NCBI GenBank assembly: GCA_016744015.1
Contig: JADGFD010000008.1
Coordinates: 98,217 to 162,216 of the forward strand
Direction: 5' to 3'
From: Paracoccaceae bacterium
GTDB lineage: Bacteria > Pseudomonadota > Alphaproteobacteria > Rhodobacterales > Rhodobacteraceae
Length of the DNA: 64,000 nt
The notes beneath the pieces were generated by a model. It made no database searches. It was not told the origin of the DNA and saw nothing but the letters and a program-made list of their open reading frames with translations. The position numbers and the translations under genes were made by a program. Shown piece by piece: positions 42,560 to 50,979 of this stretch (the first letter of the stretch is position 1; each line of letters opens with the position of its first letter).

Positions 42560-43672
42560 CTAAATCAGGCCTACGCGCTCAACTACCCAATAAGAGCCGA
42601 TCAACGCGATCACAACAGAGGCGGGAATAACGACAACCTGCCGATACCAATCCTTTTTTGCAAACCAGTAGCCCACAAGCGCAAAACATATCAAAATGAC
42701 GGATATCTGCCCAAGTTCAACGCCTAGGTTAAACCCGATTAACCCCGAAGCGATATTGTTGGTCGAGAGCCCGAATTCAGTAAGCGCCCCAGCAAAGCCC
42801 TGCCCATGCAGCAGGCCAAACAAAAACACAAGTACCAAACGCCATCGGCTCATTTGCGCCAGAAATATGTTTTCAAGCGCGACATAAACGATCGAAGCCG
42901 CAATCAACGGCTCTACAATAAAGCCCGGCAACACCACAATGCCCAACACCCCAAGCGCCAGCGTAACCGAGTGCGCCAAGGTAAAGGTTGTGACCTGCCA
43001 AAATAGCGGCTTTAGCCGAGTTGAGAGCAGAAACAGCCCGACAATAAACAGGATATGGTCCAGTCCCAGCGGCAAGATATGGTAATACCCCACGGCGGTA
43101 TAATTCACCAGATTCGCCCAGAACGATATAACCGTTGCCCCCTCGATTGAAATCGGGTCGGTAATATCCCCATTAGTAAGATAGGCATTATAATCATTGC
43201 GGCCATCCATCAGCCGAATGATAATCTCGCCATAGCTAGCATCCCAGCCCAGCTGCAAATCTTGAGCGCCCCCCAGCGGCCCAGTCACGATAATGTGACT
43301 ATCGCGCAGCAGCTCCAAATCCCCAATTTCCGGGATCATAACCTCTGTCACAAGCGCTGCCCCCGCTTCGCCATCCAGCAGCACCTTCACATTTGCAGCA
43401 AAGGCTTCACGGTCAAAAGCAGCGCCCAGCGCGGCGGAGTCCATTGCACGAAATCCATCATACTTTCCGGCATTTGGAGAGTCATCCGTATTGCTGGCAC
43501 CGGAGCCGATTTCGGCCATGATAGCTTCAATATTAAGCTTGATCTCCAAGCGATACGAGCCATCCTCCAGGTGCAAATCGGCAATAGCAGGCCGCATCTC
43601 GTGGGCGGCCAAAGGCAGGGCCACTATCAGCATAAATACGCCAGCTAAAATTGCGCGCAGGGTCTTGGTCAT
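42560..43672 (-). CDS. HupE/UreJ family membrane protein
   Basis: The 370-residue product has a signal-like N-terminus (MTKTLRAILAGVFMLIVALP), a periplasmic domain of about 180 residues, then six to seven membrane helices. The HupE/UreJ metal-permease motif HILPLGLDHILFIVGLFLLS is near residue 198 and LLHGQGFAGAL near 290. The family is linked to nickel or cobalt uptake; here the substrate is not known. It is divergent from the DUF4198 gene across 38 bp, so they probably share control. Confidence 0.87.
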   Translation of the reverse strand: MTKTLRAILAGVFMLIVALPLAAHEMRPAIADLHLEDGSYRLEIKLNIEAIMAEIGSGASNTDDSPNAGKYDGFRAMDSAALGAAFDREAFAANVKVLLDGEAGAALVTEVMIPEIGDLELLRDSHIIVTGPLGGAQDLQLGWDASYGEIIIRLMDGRNDYNAYLTNGDITDPISIEGATVISFWANLVNYTAVGYYHILPLGLDHILFIVGLFLLSTRLKPLFWQVTTFTLAHSVTLALGVLGIVVLPGFIVEPLIAASIVYVALENIFLAQMSRWRLVLVFLFGLLHGQGFAGALTEFGLSTNNIASGLIGFNLGVELGQISVILICFALVGYWFAKKDWYRQVVVIPASVVIALIGSYWVVERVGLI

Positions 43673-43710
43673 GTAGCATTCTCACGATTCGTCTAACAAC
43701 AGGGCTTAAA

Positions 43711-44535
43711 ATGTCGCGCTTCTTTAGCATTGTAAAACCAATTTTAACACTAGGATTTTTAGCAGTGGCCTTTGGCGCACACGCCCATGAATTCTGGATT
43801 CAGCCATCAGAATACCGCCTCCAACAAGGCAGCCACCTTATGGCTGATGTGAAGGTGGGCATGAATTTTCGCGGCAATCCGCAGGCGTATATTCCAAGCA
43901 ATATTAACGCGTTTAACATTACAGACGTTAATGGCAGCCATAAAATTGAAGGCCGCATTGGGGATCTGCCCTCTGTTAACCTGCTGCCAAGCGCGAGCGG
44001 CCTACAGGTGCTCAATCTTTTCAGCACTTCGTCTGTACTCACATGGGATGAGTTTCACGAATTCGAAGATTTTGTGAACCTGCACGGCATGAATTGGGTG
44101 CTGGCGCGCCATGCCGAGCGGGGTTTACCGGATGTGGGCTTCAAAGAAGCCTATACCCGCTTTGTAAAATCGCTGGTGGCCGTGGGTGACGGCGCGGGGC
44201 AAGACCGCTTCACCGGTATGTTTTTTGAACTTGTGGCTGGCAAAAACCCCTATACCGACGATATGGCGGGTGGGATGCCGATCACGGTGTTGTATCAAGG
44301 CCAGCCGCTGCCAGATAAGCAGGTAGACCTGTTTTTCCAAAATGCCGCGGGTGAGCTCACGCGCTTGAGCGTGCAGTCAGATGCCAACGGGCTGGCGATT
44401 GTGCCAAATATCGGTGACGGTGAATATATGGTAAATGTCGTGCATATGATCGAGCCCTTTCCCGAAGATCAGGAGCGCACCGGCACAGTTTGGCATTCCC
44501 TTTGGGGGTCCATCACTTTTGCCATTGGGGCTTAA
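43711..44535 (+). CDS. Exported DUF4198 domain protein
   Basis: This 274-residue exported protein has a signal peptide (cleaved after AFGAHA, giving HEFWIQPSEYRLQQG). HEFW at the mature N-terminus is typical of DUF4198, a family linked to nickel/cobalt/copper uptake and often found next to HupE- or CbiM-type permeases. A C-terminal beta-sandwich contains QGQPLPDKQVDLFFQN. The terminal His of HEFW may bind metal. ATG 43711 is chosen because the frame-opening codon at 43651 would overlap the HupE gene. Confidence 0.85.
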   Translation: MSRFFSIVKPILTLGFLAVAFGAHAHEFWIQPSEYRLQQGSHLMADVKVGMNFRGNPQAYIPSNINAFNITDVNGSHKIEGRIGDLPSVNLLPSASGLQVLNLFSTSSVLTWDEFHEFEDFVNLHGMNWVLARHAERGLPDVGFKEAYTRFVKSLVAVGDGAGQDRFTGMFFELVAGKNPYTDDMAGGMPITVLYQGQPLPDKQVDLFFQNAAGELTRLSVQSDANGLAIVPNIGDGEYMVNVVHMIEPFPEDQERTGTVWHSLWGSITFAIGA

Positions 44536-44554
44536 TCCACCGGTGGCGACGCAG

Positions 44555-44947
44555 CTATACACCCTCTCCAGAAAGCCCGTCTAAAATCGGACAATCGGGC
44601 CGATCATCCCCATGGCATTTACACACCAGCTCAGAAAGCGTTTTTTGCATGGTTTGCAGGCCCAAAATCTTCTCCTCAATGCTGGCCAAATGCGCCTTCG
44701 CCAATTCCTTAACGTCAGCGCTTGCACGGTCTCTGTCATCATAAAGTGACAAGAGCGCGCGACATTCCTCAATCGAAAACCCCAAGCTCCTGGCCCTTTG
44801 CACAAAGGCTAGGTTGTGCAGGTCCATATCCGAAAAATCCCGATACCCGTTTGCCGCCCGCCGCGGTGCCACCAGCCCTATATCTTCGTAATACCGAATG
44901 GTTTTTGCCGGCAAGCCGCTTTGGGACGCCGCCTCTCCGATGTTCAT
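44555..44947 (-). CDS. cueR: CueR-type copper-responsive MerR regulator
   Basis: This 130-residue MerR protein has the winged helix (MNIGEAASQSGLPAKTIRYY EDIG region, residues 1-30), a dimerisation helix, and a C-terminal Cu(I) loop CHGDDRPDCPI with the C-x7-C spacing of CueR. It activates copper-efflux genes by distorting promoters with 19-bp spacers. It is co-transcribed with copA: the start overlaps the copA stop by 4 bp. The promoter upstream of copA has exactly the expected architecture. Confidence 0.93.
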   Translation of the reverse strand: MNIGEAASQSGLPAKTIRYYEDIGLVAPRRAANGYRDFSDMDLHNLAFVQRARSLGFSIEECRALLSLYDDRDRASADVKELAKAHLASIEEKILGLQTMQKTLSELVCKCHGDDRPDCPILDGLSGEGV

Positions 44948-47376
44948 TTTCCCACCTCCGGTTTCCAGTATTTCAACAGCAGTGAATTGCTGACGACAAA
45001 GACCGAGCTAAAGGCCATGGCCGCGCCCGCAACAGTAGGGCTTAAAAAACCAAGCGCCGCAATCGGAATGCCCACCACATTATAGGCAAAGGCCCAAAAC
45101 AGATTTTGCCTGATTTTTTGCGCGGTTTTGGCCGACACATCCAGCGCCGCCGCCACCAGCGTCGGGTCATTACGCATCAACACAAAACCAGCGGTTTCAA
45201 TCGCCACATCGGCCCCGCCCCCCATGGCAATGCCCAACGTGGCTTCGGCCAGAGCAGGCGCATCATTCACACCATCCCCTACCATGGCCACATGCTGCCC
45301 AGCCGCATGCAAGGCCCTAATTTCGCGGGCTTTATCCTCGGGGCGCATATCTGAGATCACATGCTTAAGGCCCACCGCCTCCGCCACTTTGGTCGCGGTT
45401 GCCGCATTGTCGCCTGTCATCAAGTAAGCCATAACACCGCGCTTGTGGAGCTGCGCCACGGCCCGCTGGGCCTCAGGCCGAACGGGGTCGGCGAGCCCTA
45501 CAAGCCCCACGGCTTTACCCGCTTTAGAAAGCCACACAACGGTGCGGCCACCCGCGCGCATGGCCCGCGCGTGCTGTTCCTGCGCCGCATCCATTTTGGT
45601 AAGCGCAAAGCGACCACGGCCCATGCGGATGGTCTCGCCCTCAAGCGTCGCCTCAATCCCCTCACCCGCTGTCGCCTTAGCGTTATCTGCGGTCTTGAAA
45701 GCTATCCGGCGCGTTTTCGCTTCCGCGACCACCGCCTTCCCCAACGGGTGCTCAGAGCCAGCTTGCACCGCTGCGGCCAGTGCCAACAGATTGGCCTCGT
45801 CACCCTCAAAAGCAGAAATCCCCACCACGCTTGGCTTGCCCTCTGTCAGCGTGCCGGTTTTGTCAAACACCACGGTATCAACGCTTTTGGCCCGCTCCAG
45901 CGTTTCGATATCCCGTATCAAAATGCCGGCTTTAGCCCCCGCGCCGGTGCCTGCGACCAAAGCCGTGGGCGTGGCCAAGCCCAGCGCGCAGGGGCAGGCA
46001 ATCACCAGCACCGAGATCATCGCCACGATTGAAGCCTCAAAGCTCGCGCCCATAAACTGCCAGCCGCCAAATGTCAGCAGCGCAACTACGATAATCATCG
46101 GCACAAAAACCGCCGAAATCCGGTCAACCAGCTTTTGAATAGGGGCCTTTCCCACCTGAGCGGCCTCGACCATACTGGCCACCTTGGCAAGGGTTGTGTC
46201 CGCACCTACCCGCGTGGTTTTGACCTTCAGCACACCGCTACCATTGATTGCCCCCGCAATCACTTCCTCCCCCACGCGGCGCAGCTTCGGCATGGATTCC
46301 CCCGTGATAAGGGCCTCATCAAGCTCGCTTTCACCGTCAATAATTATACCATCGACCGGCACCCGCCCGCCGGGGCGCAGCAAGGCCACGTCACCAACCT
46401 TCACGGCCTCAATCGCAGTGCGCACGGCCCCTTCGGGCGTCAGAATTGTGGCGCTGGTCGGCCGCAGCCCCATCAGCTGTCGCAGGGCCGAACTGGCTGC
46501 GCGCTTGGCCCGGCTTTCCATGTATTTACCCGCCAAAATCAACGTAATCACCACCGTTGACGCCTCAAAATAAAGCTGCCCCATTGCCCCTTGGCCAAGC
46601 GATAGCACCAGCCAAAGGCTATAGAGATAGGCCGCGGATGTGCCAATCGCCACCAGCATATCCATATTGCCCGCCTTGGCCTTCAGCGCCTGCCACGCCC
46701 CGATATAATAGCGAGATCCGATCAGGAATTGCACCGGGGTGGCTAAGGCCAACTCGGCCCATGGGCTCAGGTGAAACCCAAGCCCCAGCACCATAGAGAG
46801 CATCTGCGCCAGCAGCGGCGCTGTCAGCAATGCCGAAATGAGCAGCGTTAGTCGCTCACGCTTTAGCGCAGCCGCGCCATCACTGGACTCGACGTCAATT
46901 ATGGCCCCATAGCCAGCGCCTTCCACAACCTTTGCCAGTGCTTCGCCGCTGGTGGTATTTGGATCATACCGAATGGTCGCATTTTCAATCGCGAGGTTAA
47001 CAGCGGCCTCCAAAACACCATCGGCAGATTTCAGCGCCATTTCAACGCGCCCCGAACAGCTTGCACAGGTCATACCGGTGATGCTCATCTTGAGGCGCGC
47101 TGAGGATTGGGCCGCGGGGATTTTTGGAGACTCTACCGCCGCCTTGTCCTTTGGTGTAAGGGCATAACCTGCCTCCACGACCACCGCTTTCAAAGCCTCA
47201 ACGCTGGTGCGCACCGGGTCAAATTCCAGCCTCGCCATATCGTCAGTATGACTCACCTCAGCCTTGAGCACGCCATCAACCGCGCTCAGCGCTTTGCTGA
47301 TTTTACCCGAGCAGCCACCGCAACTCATCCCGATCACCGGAAATTCCACCTTGCCGGGCGTGCTAAATTCATCCAT
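44944..47376 (-). CDS. copA: Copper-translocating P-type ATPase
   Basis: This 810-residue inner-membrane Cu(I)-exporting P1B-ATPase has two N-terminal heavy-metal-binding domains (GMSCGGCSGKI and GMTCASCSGRV), eight membrane helices, the transport motif CPC in VIACPCALGLATPTAL, phosphorylation site DKTGTLTEG, HP motif SEHPLGKAV, and hinge GDGVNDAPALAEA. It heads the copA-cueR operon, driven by a CueR-type promoter at 47407-47437. Confidence 0.96.
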   Translation of the reverse strand: MDEFSTPGKVEFPVIGMSCGGCSGKISKALSAVDGVLKAEVSHTDDMARLEFDPVRTSVEALKAVVVEAGYALTPKDKAAVESPKIPAAQSSARLKMSITGMTCASCSGRVEMALKSADGVLEAAVNLAIENATIRYDPNTTSGEALAKVVEGAGYGAIIDVESSDGAAALKRERLTLLISALLTAPLLAQMLSMVLGLGFHLSPWAELALATPVQFLIGSRYYIGAWQALKAKAGNMDMLVAIGTSAAYLYSLWLVLSLGQGAMGQLYFEASTVVITLILAGKYMESRAKRAASSALRQLMGLRPTSATILTPEGAVRTAIEAVKVGDVALLRPGGRVPVDGIIIDGESELDEALITGESMPKLRRVGEEVIAGAINGSGVLKVKTTRVGADTTLAKVASMVEAAQVGKAPIQKLVDRISAVFVPMIIVVALLTFGGWQFMGASFEASIVAMISVLVIACPCALGLATPTALVAGTGAGAKAGILIRDIETLERAKSVDTVVFDKTGTLTEGKPSVVGISAFEGDEANLLALAAAVQAGSEHPLGKAVVAEAKTRRIAFKTADNAKATAGEGIEATLEGETIRMGRGRFALTKMDAAQEQHARAMRAGGRTVVWLSKAGKAVGLVGLADPVRPEAQRAVAQLHKRGVMAYLMTGDNAATATKVAEAVGLKHVISDMRPEDKAREIRALHAAGQHVAMVGDGVNDAPALAEATLGIAMGGGADVAIETAGFVLMRNDPTLVAAALDVSAKTAQKIRQNLFWAFAYNVVGIPIAALGFLSPTVAGAAMAFSSVFVVSNSLLLKYWKPEVGK

Positions 47377-47406
47377 GTTTCTGTTCCAATTACAGTGCTT
47401 GCCCCC

Positions 47407-47437
47407 TAACTAGGGCTTCCAGCTTCTGGAAGGTCAA
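47407..47437 (-). promoter_or_regulatory. CueR-controlled copA promoter
   Basis: On the minus strand TTGACC, a 19-nt spacer and TAGTTA form the stretched promoter typical of MerR control. The spacer holds the dyad CTTCC-AGCTTCT-GGAAG (47416-47432), matching CueR operators. It precedes copA by about 30 bp. Confidence 0.8.
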
Positions 47438-47454
47438 TATGCAAAGCCAAAAAA

Positions 47455-47471
47455 CTTCCAAAAGCTGGAAG
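47455..47471. promoter_or_regulatory. Second CueR-box-like dyad
   Basis: CTTCC-AAAAGCT-GGAAG has the same arms and 7-nt centre as the copA operator and is followed on the plus strand by GGTTTGTAGA. TGTAGA could be a -10 for the hydrolase gene at 47501, with a 19-nt spacer, but no -35 is seen. It may be a second CueR site. Confidence 0.55.
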
Positions 47472-47500
47472 GTTTGTAGAACGTAGAAAAAGGCAACCAC

Positions 47501-48400
47501 ATGTCCGCCCCTGATTATTCCAAACTGCTAGACGCTGAAATTCACGATTATCTTGCTTATAATGCCAGCTTTATGCCGGAGGATCCGAGCTTGGAAAACA
47601 TTCGCATGGCTTATCAGGCTTTCTGCCAAGCCATTCAGCCTGTTTTGCCAGAGGTTGCATTTTCCGATGCCAAAATTTCTGGCGTCTCTACCCGCCGCTA
47701 TGCGGGCCGCGCGCCGGATGCGCTGGTTGTATATTTTCACGGTGGCGGCTTTGCGATTGGCAACCTTGACAGCCACCATGCCATTTGCATGGAAATGTGT
47801 GAAAAAACCGGCCTCGACGTCCTGGCGGTTGACTACCGCCTTGCGCCCGAGCACCCCTACCCCGCGCATTTTGAAGATGCGCTGGCCGTAGTGGATACGC
47901 TCGACGAAAAGATGATCCTCGCCGGTGACAGCGCGGGGGCCACGCTAGCGGCCAGCCTAACCCTGAAGCGCCGGGAAAAAGTGCATGGCCATATGCTGAT
48001 CTACCCGTGGCTCGATGTGCCCGGCGAGCATGAAAGCGCCCGCACCCATGCCGAGGCCCCCATCCTGACCGCAGAGGCAGTTAATCAGTTTGAGGCCCTG
48101 CGGCTTTCCGGGCTGCCTCGCCCGAAAACACCCGATTATTTCCCCCTGATGGGGGATGATTTTAATGATCTCCCACCAAGCTATATCTCTACCGCTGATT
48201 GCGACCCGCTTCGCGATGAAGGCACGCTCTATAACACACTCCACATATTTTCCGGTGGGGAATCTGTGCTGATGGAGGAAGCCGGCCTGATGCACGGCCA
48301 CCTGCACGCCCGTCACCACTCCGCCCGAGCCATGGAGGCTTTTGAGCATATTTGCGAGGGAATAAAAAACCTGTCCACATGGGAAAAGCCACTTTTTTAG
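47501..48400 (+). CDS. Alpha/beta hydrolase (hormone-sensitive-lipase type)
   Basis: This 299-residue hydrolase has the HSL oxyanion motif YFHGGGFAIGN near residue 75, the nucleophile GDSAGATLA near 140, the acid Asp in DCDPLRDE near 230, and the His in LMHGHLHA near 265. The substrate is probably a small ester. It is divergent from copA across 124 bp holding two CueR-type dyads, so copper may influence its expression. No copper link is known for the family. Confidence 0.85.
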   Translation: MSAPDYSKLLDAEIHDYLAYNASFMPEDPSLENIRMAYQAFCQAIQPVLPEVAFSDAKISGVSTRRYAGRAPDALVVYFHGGGFAIGNLDSHHAICMEMCEKTGLDVLAVDYRLAPEHPYPAHFEDALAVVDTLDEKMILAGDSAGATLAASLTLKRREKVHGHMLIYPWLDVPGEHESARTHAEAPILTAEAVNQFEALRLSGLPRPKTPDYFPLMGDDFNDLPPSYISTADCDPLRDEGTLYNTLHIFSGGESVLMEEAGLMHGHLHARHHSARAMEAFEHICEGIKNLSTWEKPLF

Positions 48401-48795
48401 CGCGGCCTCGCCCCCATCTCCACCGAGCGCAGCGAGGCCACGGCCAGCGGCAGGCGTTTTTCAACTCGTTGAAAAATGTGCTTTGGCTGAGGGGTGGCGG
48501 GTATTTTACACAATCTTGCCTACAAATAGCTGTGGCAGTCGCCCCGAAGCCAAAGCAAGCCCGTTAAAAAAGGCACGGCCTGAACCCCAAACGCCAGCGT
48601 GCTGCCCTCCGCGGAAATCGCCTTTGCTACGCAAAGACGCTCCCCGCGTTTGGGCCATGGCCTCGGCTTCGCCTCGGTGGCGGCGCGGCTAGCATTGAAC
48701 GGCTTGGCAACCCCTCGTTCGCGCCGCGCGGTAACCTCAGCGCCTGTTGCCCCCGCCGTTATGCCTCGCTATAAGGCCTACAAACGGAGGCGATA
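48401..48795. other. Non-coding 395-bp gap with GC-rich repeats
   Basis: No supportable gene lies between the hydrolase and hisB. A CACCGAGCGCAGCGAGGCC element (about 48420-48445) and the copy at 48652-48681 of the GGCCTCGGCTTCGCCTCGG repeat are present. The intervening sequence resembles decayed coding DNA but cannot be assigned. A promoter for hisB should lie at the end; none with good consensus was seen. Confidence 0.6.
48652..48681 (+). repeat. GGCCTCGGCTTCGCCTCGG-type repeat, copy C
   Basis: The first 27 bp (GGGCCATGGCCTCGGCTTCG, then CCTCGGT) are identical to copy A at 20054-20088. It lies 115 bp upstream of hisB in the non-coding gap. Confidence 0.7.
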
Positions 48796-49389
48796 ATGCG
48801 CATAGCAACCCAATCTCGCAAAACAGCGGAAACCAACATTACGGTTGAAATCAACCTTGATGGCACCGGCCAATATGACAACCAAACCGGCATTGGCTTT
48901 TTTGACCACATGCTGGACCAGCTTTCCCGCCACGCCCTGATAGATATGAAAATTCGCGCAATTGGGGATTTGCACATTGATGATCACCACACGGTGGAAG
49001 ATGTAGGCATTGCTCTTGGCAAGGCACTGGTGCAGGCGGTTGGCGACAAGCGTGGCATTAACCGCTATGGCGAGTGCCACCTGCCGATGGATGATACCCT
49101 TATGCGCGCCGCACTGGACCTTTCAGGCCGCCCCTTTCTTGTGTGGAATGTGGAGATGACAGCGCAGAAAATTGGCACATTTGACACCGAACTTGTGCGC
49201 GAGTTTTTTACAGCACTCGCGATGAATGGCGGTATAACGCTGAACGTGGCCAAGCTTGACGGGGTCAACAGCCACCACATTGCCGAAGCGGCTTTCAAGG
49301 CCGTGGCCCGCGCCCTTAGGCAGGCGCTCGACACAGACCCGCGCAAGGCTGATGCCATTCCGTCCACCAAAGGCACCCTAAGCGAATGA
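48796..49389 (+). CDS. hisB: Imidazoleglycerol-phosphate dehydratase
   Basis: This 197-residue monofunctional enzyme performs the sixth step of histidine biosynthesis. Metal-binding motifs are intact: [12 protein letters not shown] near residue 36, [18 protein letters not shown] near 57, and [16 protein letters not shown] near 155. CGGAGG precedes the ATG. It begins the his gene group and overlaps hisH by 4 bp. Confidence 0.97.
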   Translation: MRIATQSRKTAETNITVEINLDGTGQYDNQTGIGFFDHMLDQLSRHALIDMKIRAIGDLHIDDHHTVEDVGIALGKALVQAVGDKRGINRYGECHLPMDDTLMRAALDLSGRPFLVWNVEMTAQKIGTFDTELVREFFTALAMNGGITLNVAKLDGVNSHHIAEAAFKAVARALRQALDTDPRKADAIPSTKGTLSE

Positions 49390-50024
49390 CCTGTGTCATC
49401 GTTGATTACAACTCCGGCAATCTGCGCTCAGCCGCCAAAAGCTTTGAGCGCATGGCGGCGGAAACCGGTGGTAAAATTATCGTGTCCTCAGACCCTGATG
49501 TGGTGGTCAAGGCTGACCGCATCGTCCTCCCCGGCGTCGGCGCCTTCAAGGATTGCCGCGATGGCTTGGGCGGCTATTCAGGCCTGTTTGAGGCCATTGA
49601 GCAGCGGGTTATCTCTGAGGGTGCGCCCTTTCTGGGCATCTGCGTTGGCATGCAACTCATGGCCGGGTTGGGCCGCGAGCATGGGCATGAGACCAATGGC
49701 TTTGGCTGGATTCCCGGCGAGGTGGTTGAGTTCCAACCAAATGATCCAGCCCTGAAAATCCCCCACATGGGCTGGAATGAACTGCTGATCGACCAGCCCC
49801 ACCCTGTGTTGACAGGGCTCGACCACGGCGACCACGCCTATTTTGTGCACTCCTACCACCTTGTGCCGGAAGACCATAGCCAAGTGCTGGCCCATGCCGA
49901 CTATGGTGGAAAAATCACGGCCGTCGTTGGGCGGGATAATATGATCGGCACGCAGTTTCACCCTGAAAAAAGCCAAAAAACCGGCCTGCGGTTGATCAGA
50001 AATTTTTTGGCATGGAAACCGTAG
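49386..50024 (+). CDS. hisH: Imidazole glycerol phosphate synthase, glutamine amidotransferase subunit
   Basis: This 212-residue class I amidotransferase supplies ammonia to HisF. The oxyanion strand PGVGAFKDC, the nucleophile Cys in [13 protein letters not shown] near residue 85, and the His/Glu pair in [10 protein letters not shown] near 193 are present. It overlaps hisB by 4 bp. Its TAG stop codon is formed by the start of the dispersed GTAGGGTGGG repeat (50021-50044), so the repeat has fixed the C-terminus at WKP. Confidence 0.97.
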   Translation: MTCVIVDYNSGNLRSAAKSFERMAAETGGKIIVSSDPDVVVKADRIVLPGVGAFKDCRDGLGGYSGLFEAIEQRVISEGAPFLGICVGMQLMAGLGREHGHETNGFGWIPGEVVEFQPNDPALKIPHMGWNELLIDQPHPVLTGLDHGDHAYFVHSYHLVPEDHSQVLAHADYGGKITAVVGRDNMIGTQFHPEKSQKTGLRLIRNFLAWKP

Positions 50025-50044
50025 GGTGGGTGCTTGCACCCACC
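50021..50044. repeat. GTAGGGTGGG palindromic repeat, copy 5
   Basis: GTAGGGTGGGTGCTTGCACC plus CACC forms a near-perfect hairpin. Its TAG is the hisH stop codon, and the element may also shape the 3' end of the hisBH transcript. Confidence 0.8.
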
Positions 50045-50057
50045 ATGGCACCGCGCG

Positions 50058-50906
50058 CTACGGCCTCCAGCCCGGCCCTCTAAACAGGTAGCCCAGCGCC
50101 TCTTTCATGCCTTTTGCCTGCCGCACATCTCGCCAAATGTTTTTGTACTCAATAAAAACCACTTTCAGCGGGTTAATGGAATTAACCGGATCTGTGATGC
50201 CGTAAACCACGGCCTCCCCTTCAGGTTCATAAGTTCCAAAAAGGCGGTCCCAGACTATCAAAATCCCGCCATAATTTTTATCAATATATTGCGGGTTGGA
50301 GCCGTGGTGCACGCGGTGGGTAGAGGGCGTGTTGAACACACGGTCAAGCCAGCCCAGCTTCCCCAGTTTTTCGCTATGAATCCAGCTTTGATAGGCAAGC
50401 ACCACTGACAGCCCCACAATCACCTGTGCCAGCGAAAACCCGATGAGCACCATGGGCAAAAAGAAAATCCACTCAATAAGCGCATCCACCCATGAAATCC
50501 GCAAGGCCGTGGTAAAATTGAATTCGGGCGAGGAGTGATGCACCGAGTGGTTCGCCCAAAGCAGCCGCACCTCATGCTCTATGCGATGCATCCAGTAGTA
50601 AGTGAAATCTGCTATCAGAATCACCAGCGGCAAGGTCCACCAGCTATTTGGAATAGCCCAAAGGGCAAAAGGCGTGGCCAGCCACAACCCAACAACAAAG
50701 ACCACCCCATAGATTGTCCGCTCCAACAGCGCGCTTGATATGCCAATGAACCCGTTGACAAAGGTCTCCCCGACCGATGTTCGTTTTTGCTTCACCACAT
50801 CCCACACCGTTTCTGAAACCAAGGCGAGCAGGAAGGCCAGCCCTAAAAGACCAATGATTTCGAAGGTGAACGAATATGTCGCCAATTCGGCATCCAGATT
50901 TTCCAT
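50058..50906 (-). CDS. Sterol desaturase/fatty acid hydroxylase superfamily protein
   Basis: This membrane di-iron enzyme of about 282 residues has the His-box clusters HRIEHEVRLLWANHSVHHSS near residue 110-130 and HRVHHGSNPQYIDKNYGG near 200. Four to five helices are predicted. It hydroxylates or desaturates a lipid, perhaps an ornithine lipid or carotenoid-type substrate; the exact one is unknown. ATG 50906 has GGAG 9 nt upstream; ATG 50915 is too close to it. It is divergent from a TetR gene sharing the TGAAC-N4-GTTCA site. Confidence 0.88.
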   Translation of the reverse strand: MENLDAELATYSFTFEIIGLLGLAFLLALVSETVWDVVKQKRTSVGETFVNGFIGISSALLERTIYGVVFVVGLWLATPFALWAIPNSWWTLPLVILIADFTYYWMHRIEHEVRLLWANHSVHHSSPEFNFTTALRISWVDALIEWIFFLPMVLIGFSLAQVIVGLSVVLAYQSWIHSEKLGKLGWLDRVFNTPSTHRVHHGSNPQYIDKNYGGILIVWDRLFGTYEPEGEAVVYGITDPVNSINPLKVVFIEYKNIWRDVRQAKGMKEALGYLFRGPGWRP

Positions 50907-50941
50907 TGTAGTCATCTCCTCTTTTTGTTACACTATTTGAG

Positions 50942-50955
50942 TGAACGTTCGTTCA
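50942..50955. promoter_or_regulatory. Candidate TetR operator between hydroxylase and tetR
   Basis: TGAAC-GTTC-GTTCA is a 5-bp inverted repeat with a 4-nt centre in the 73-bp divergent intergenic region. The same arms and spacing occur before ivd at 42387. Confidence 0.65.
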
Positions 50956-50979
50956 TTGATATAGCAACTGAAAGCCAGA

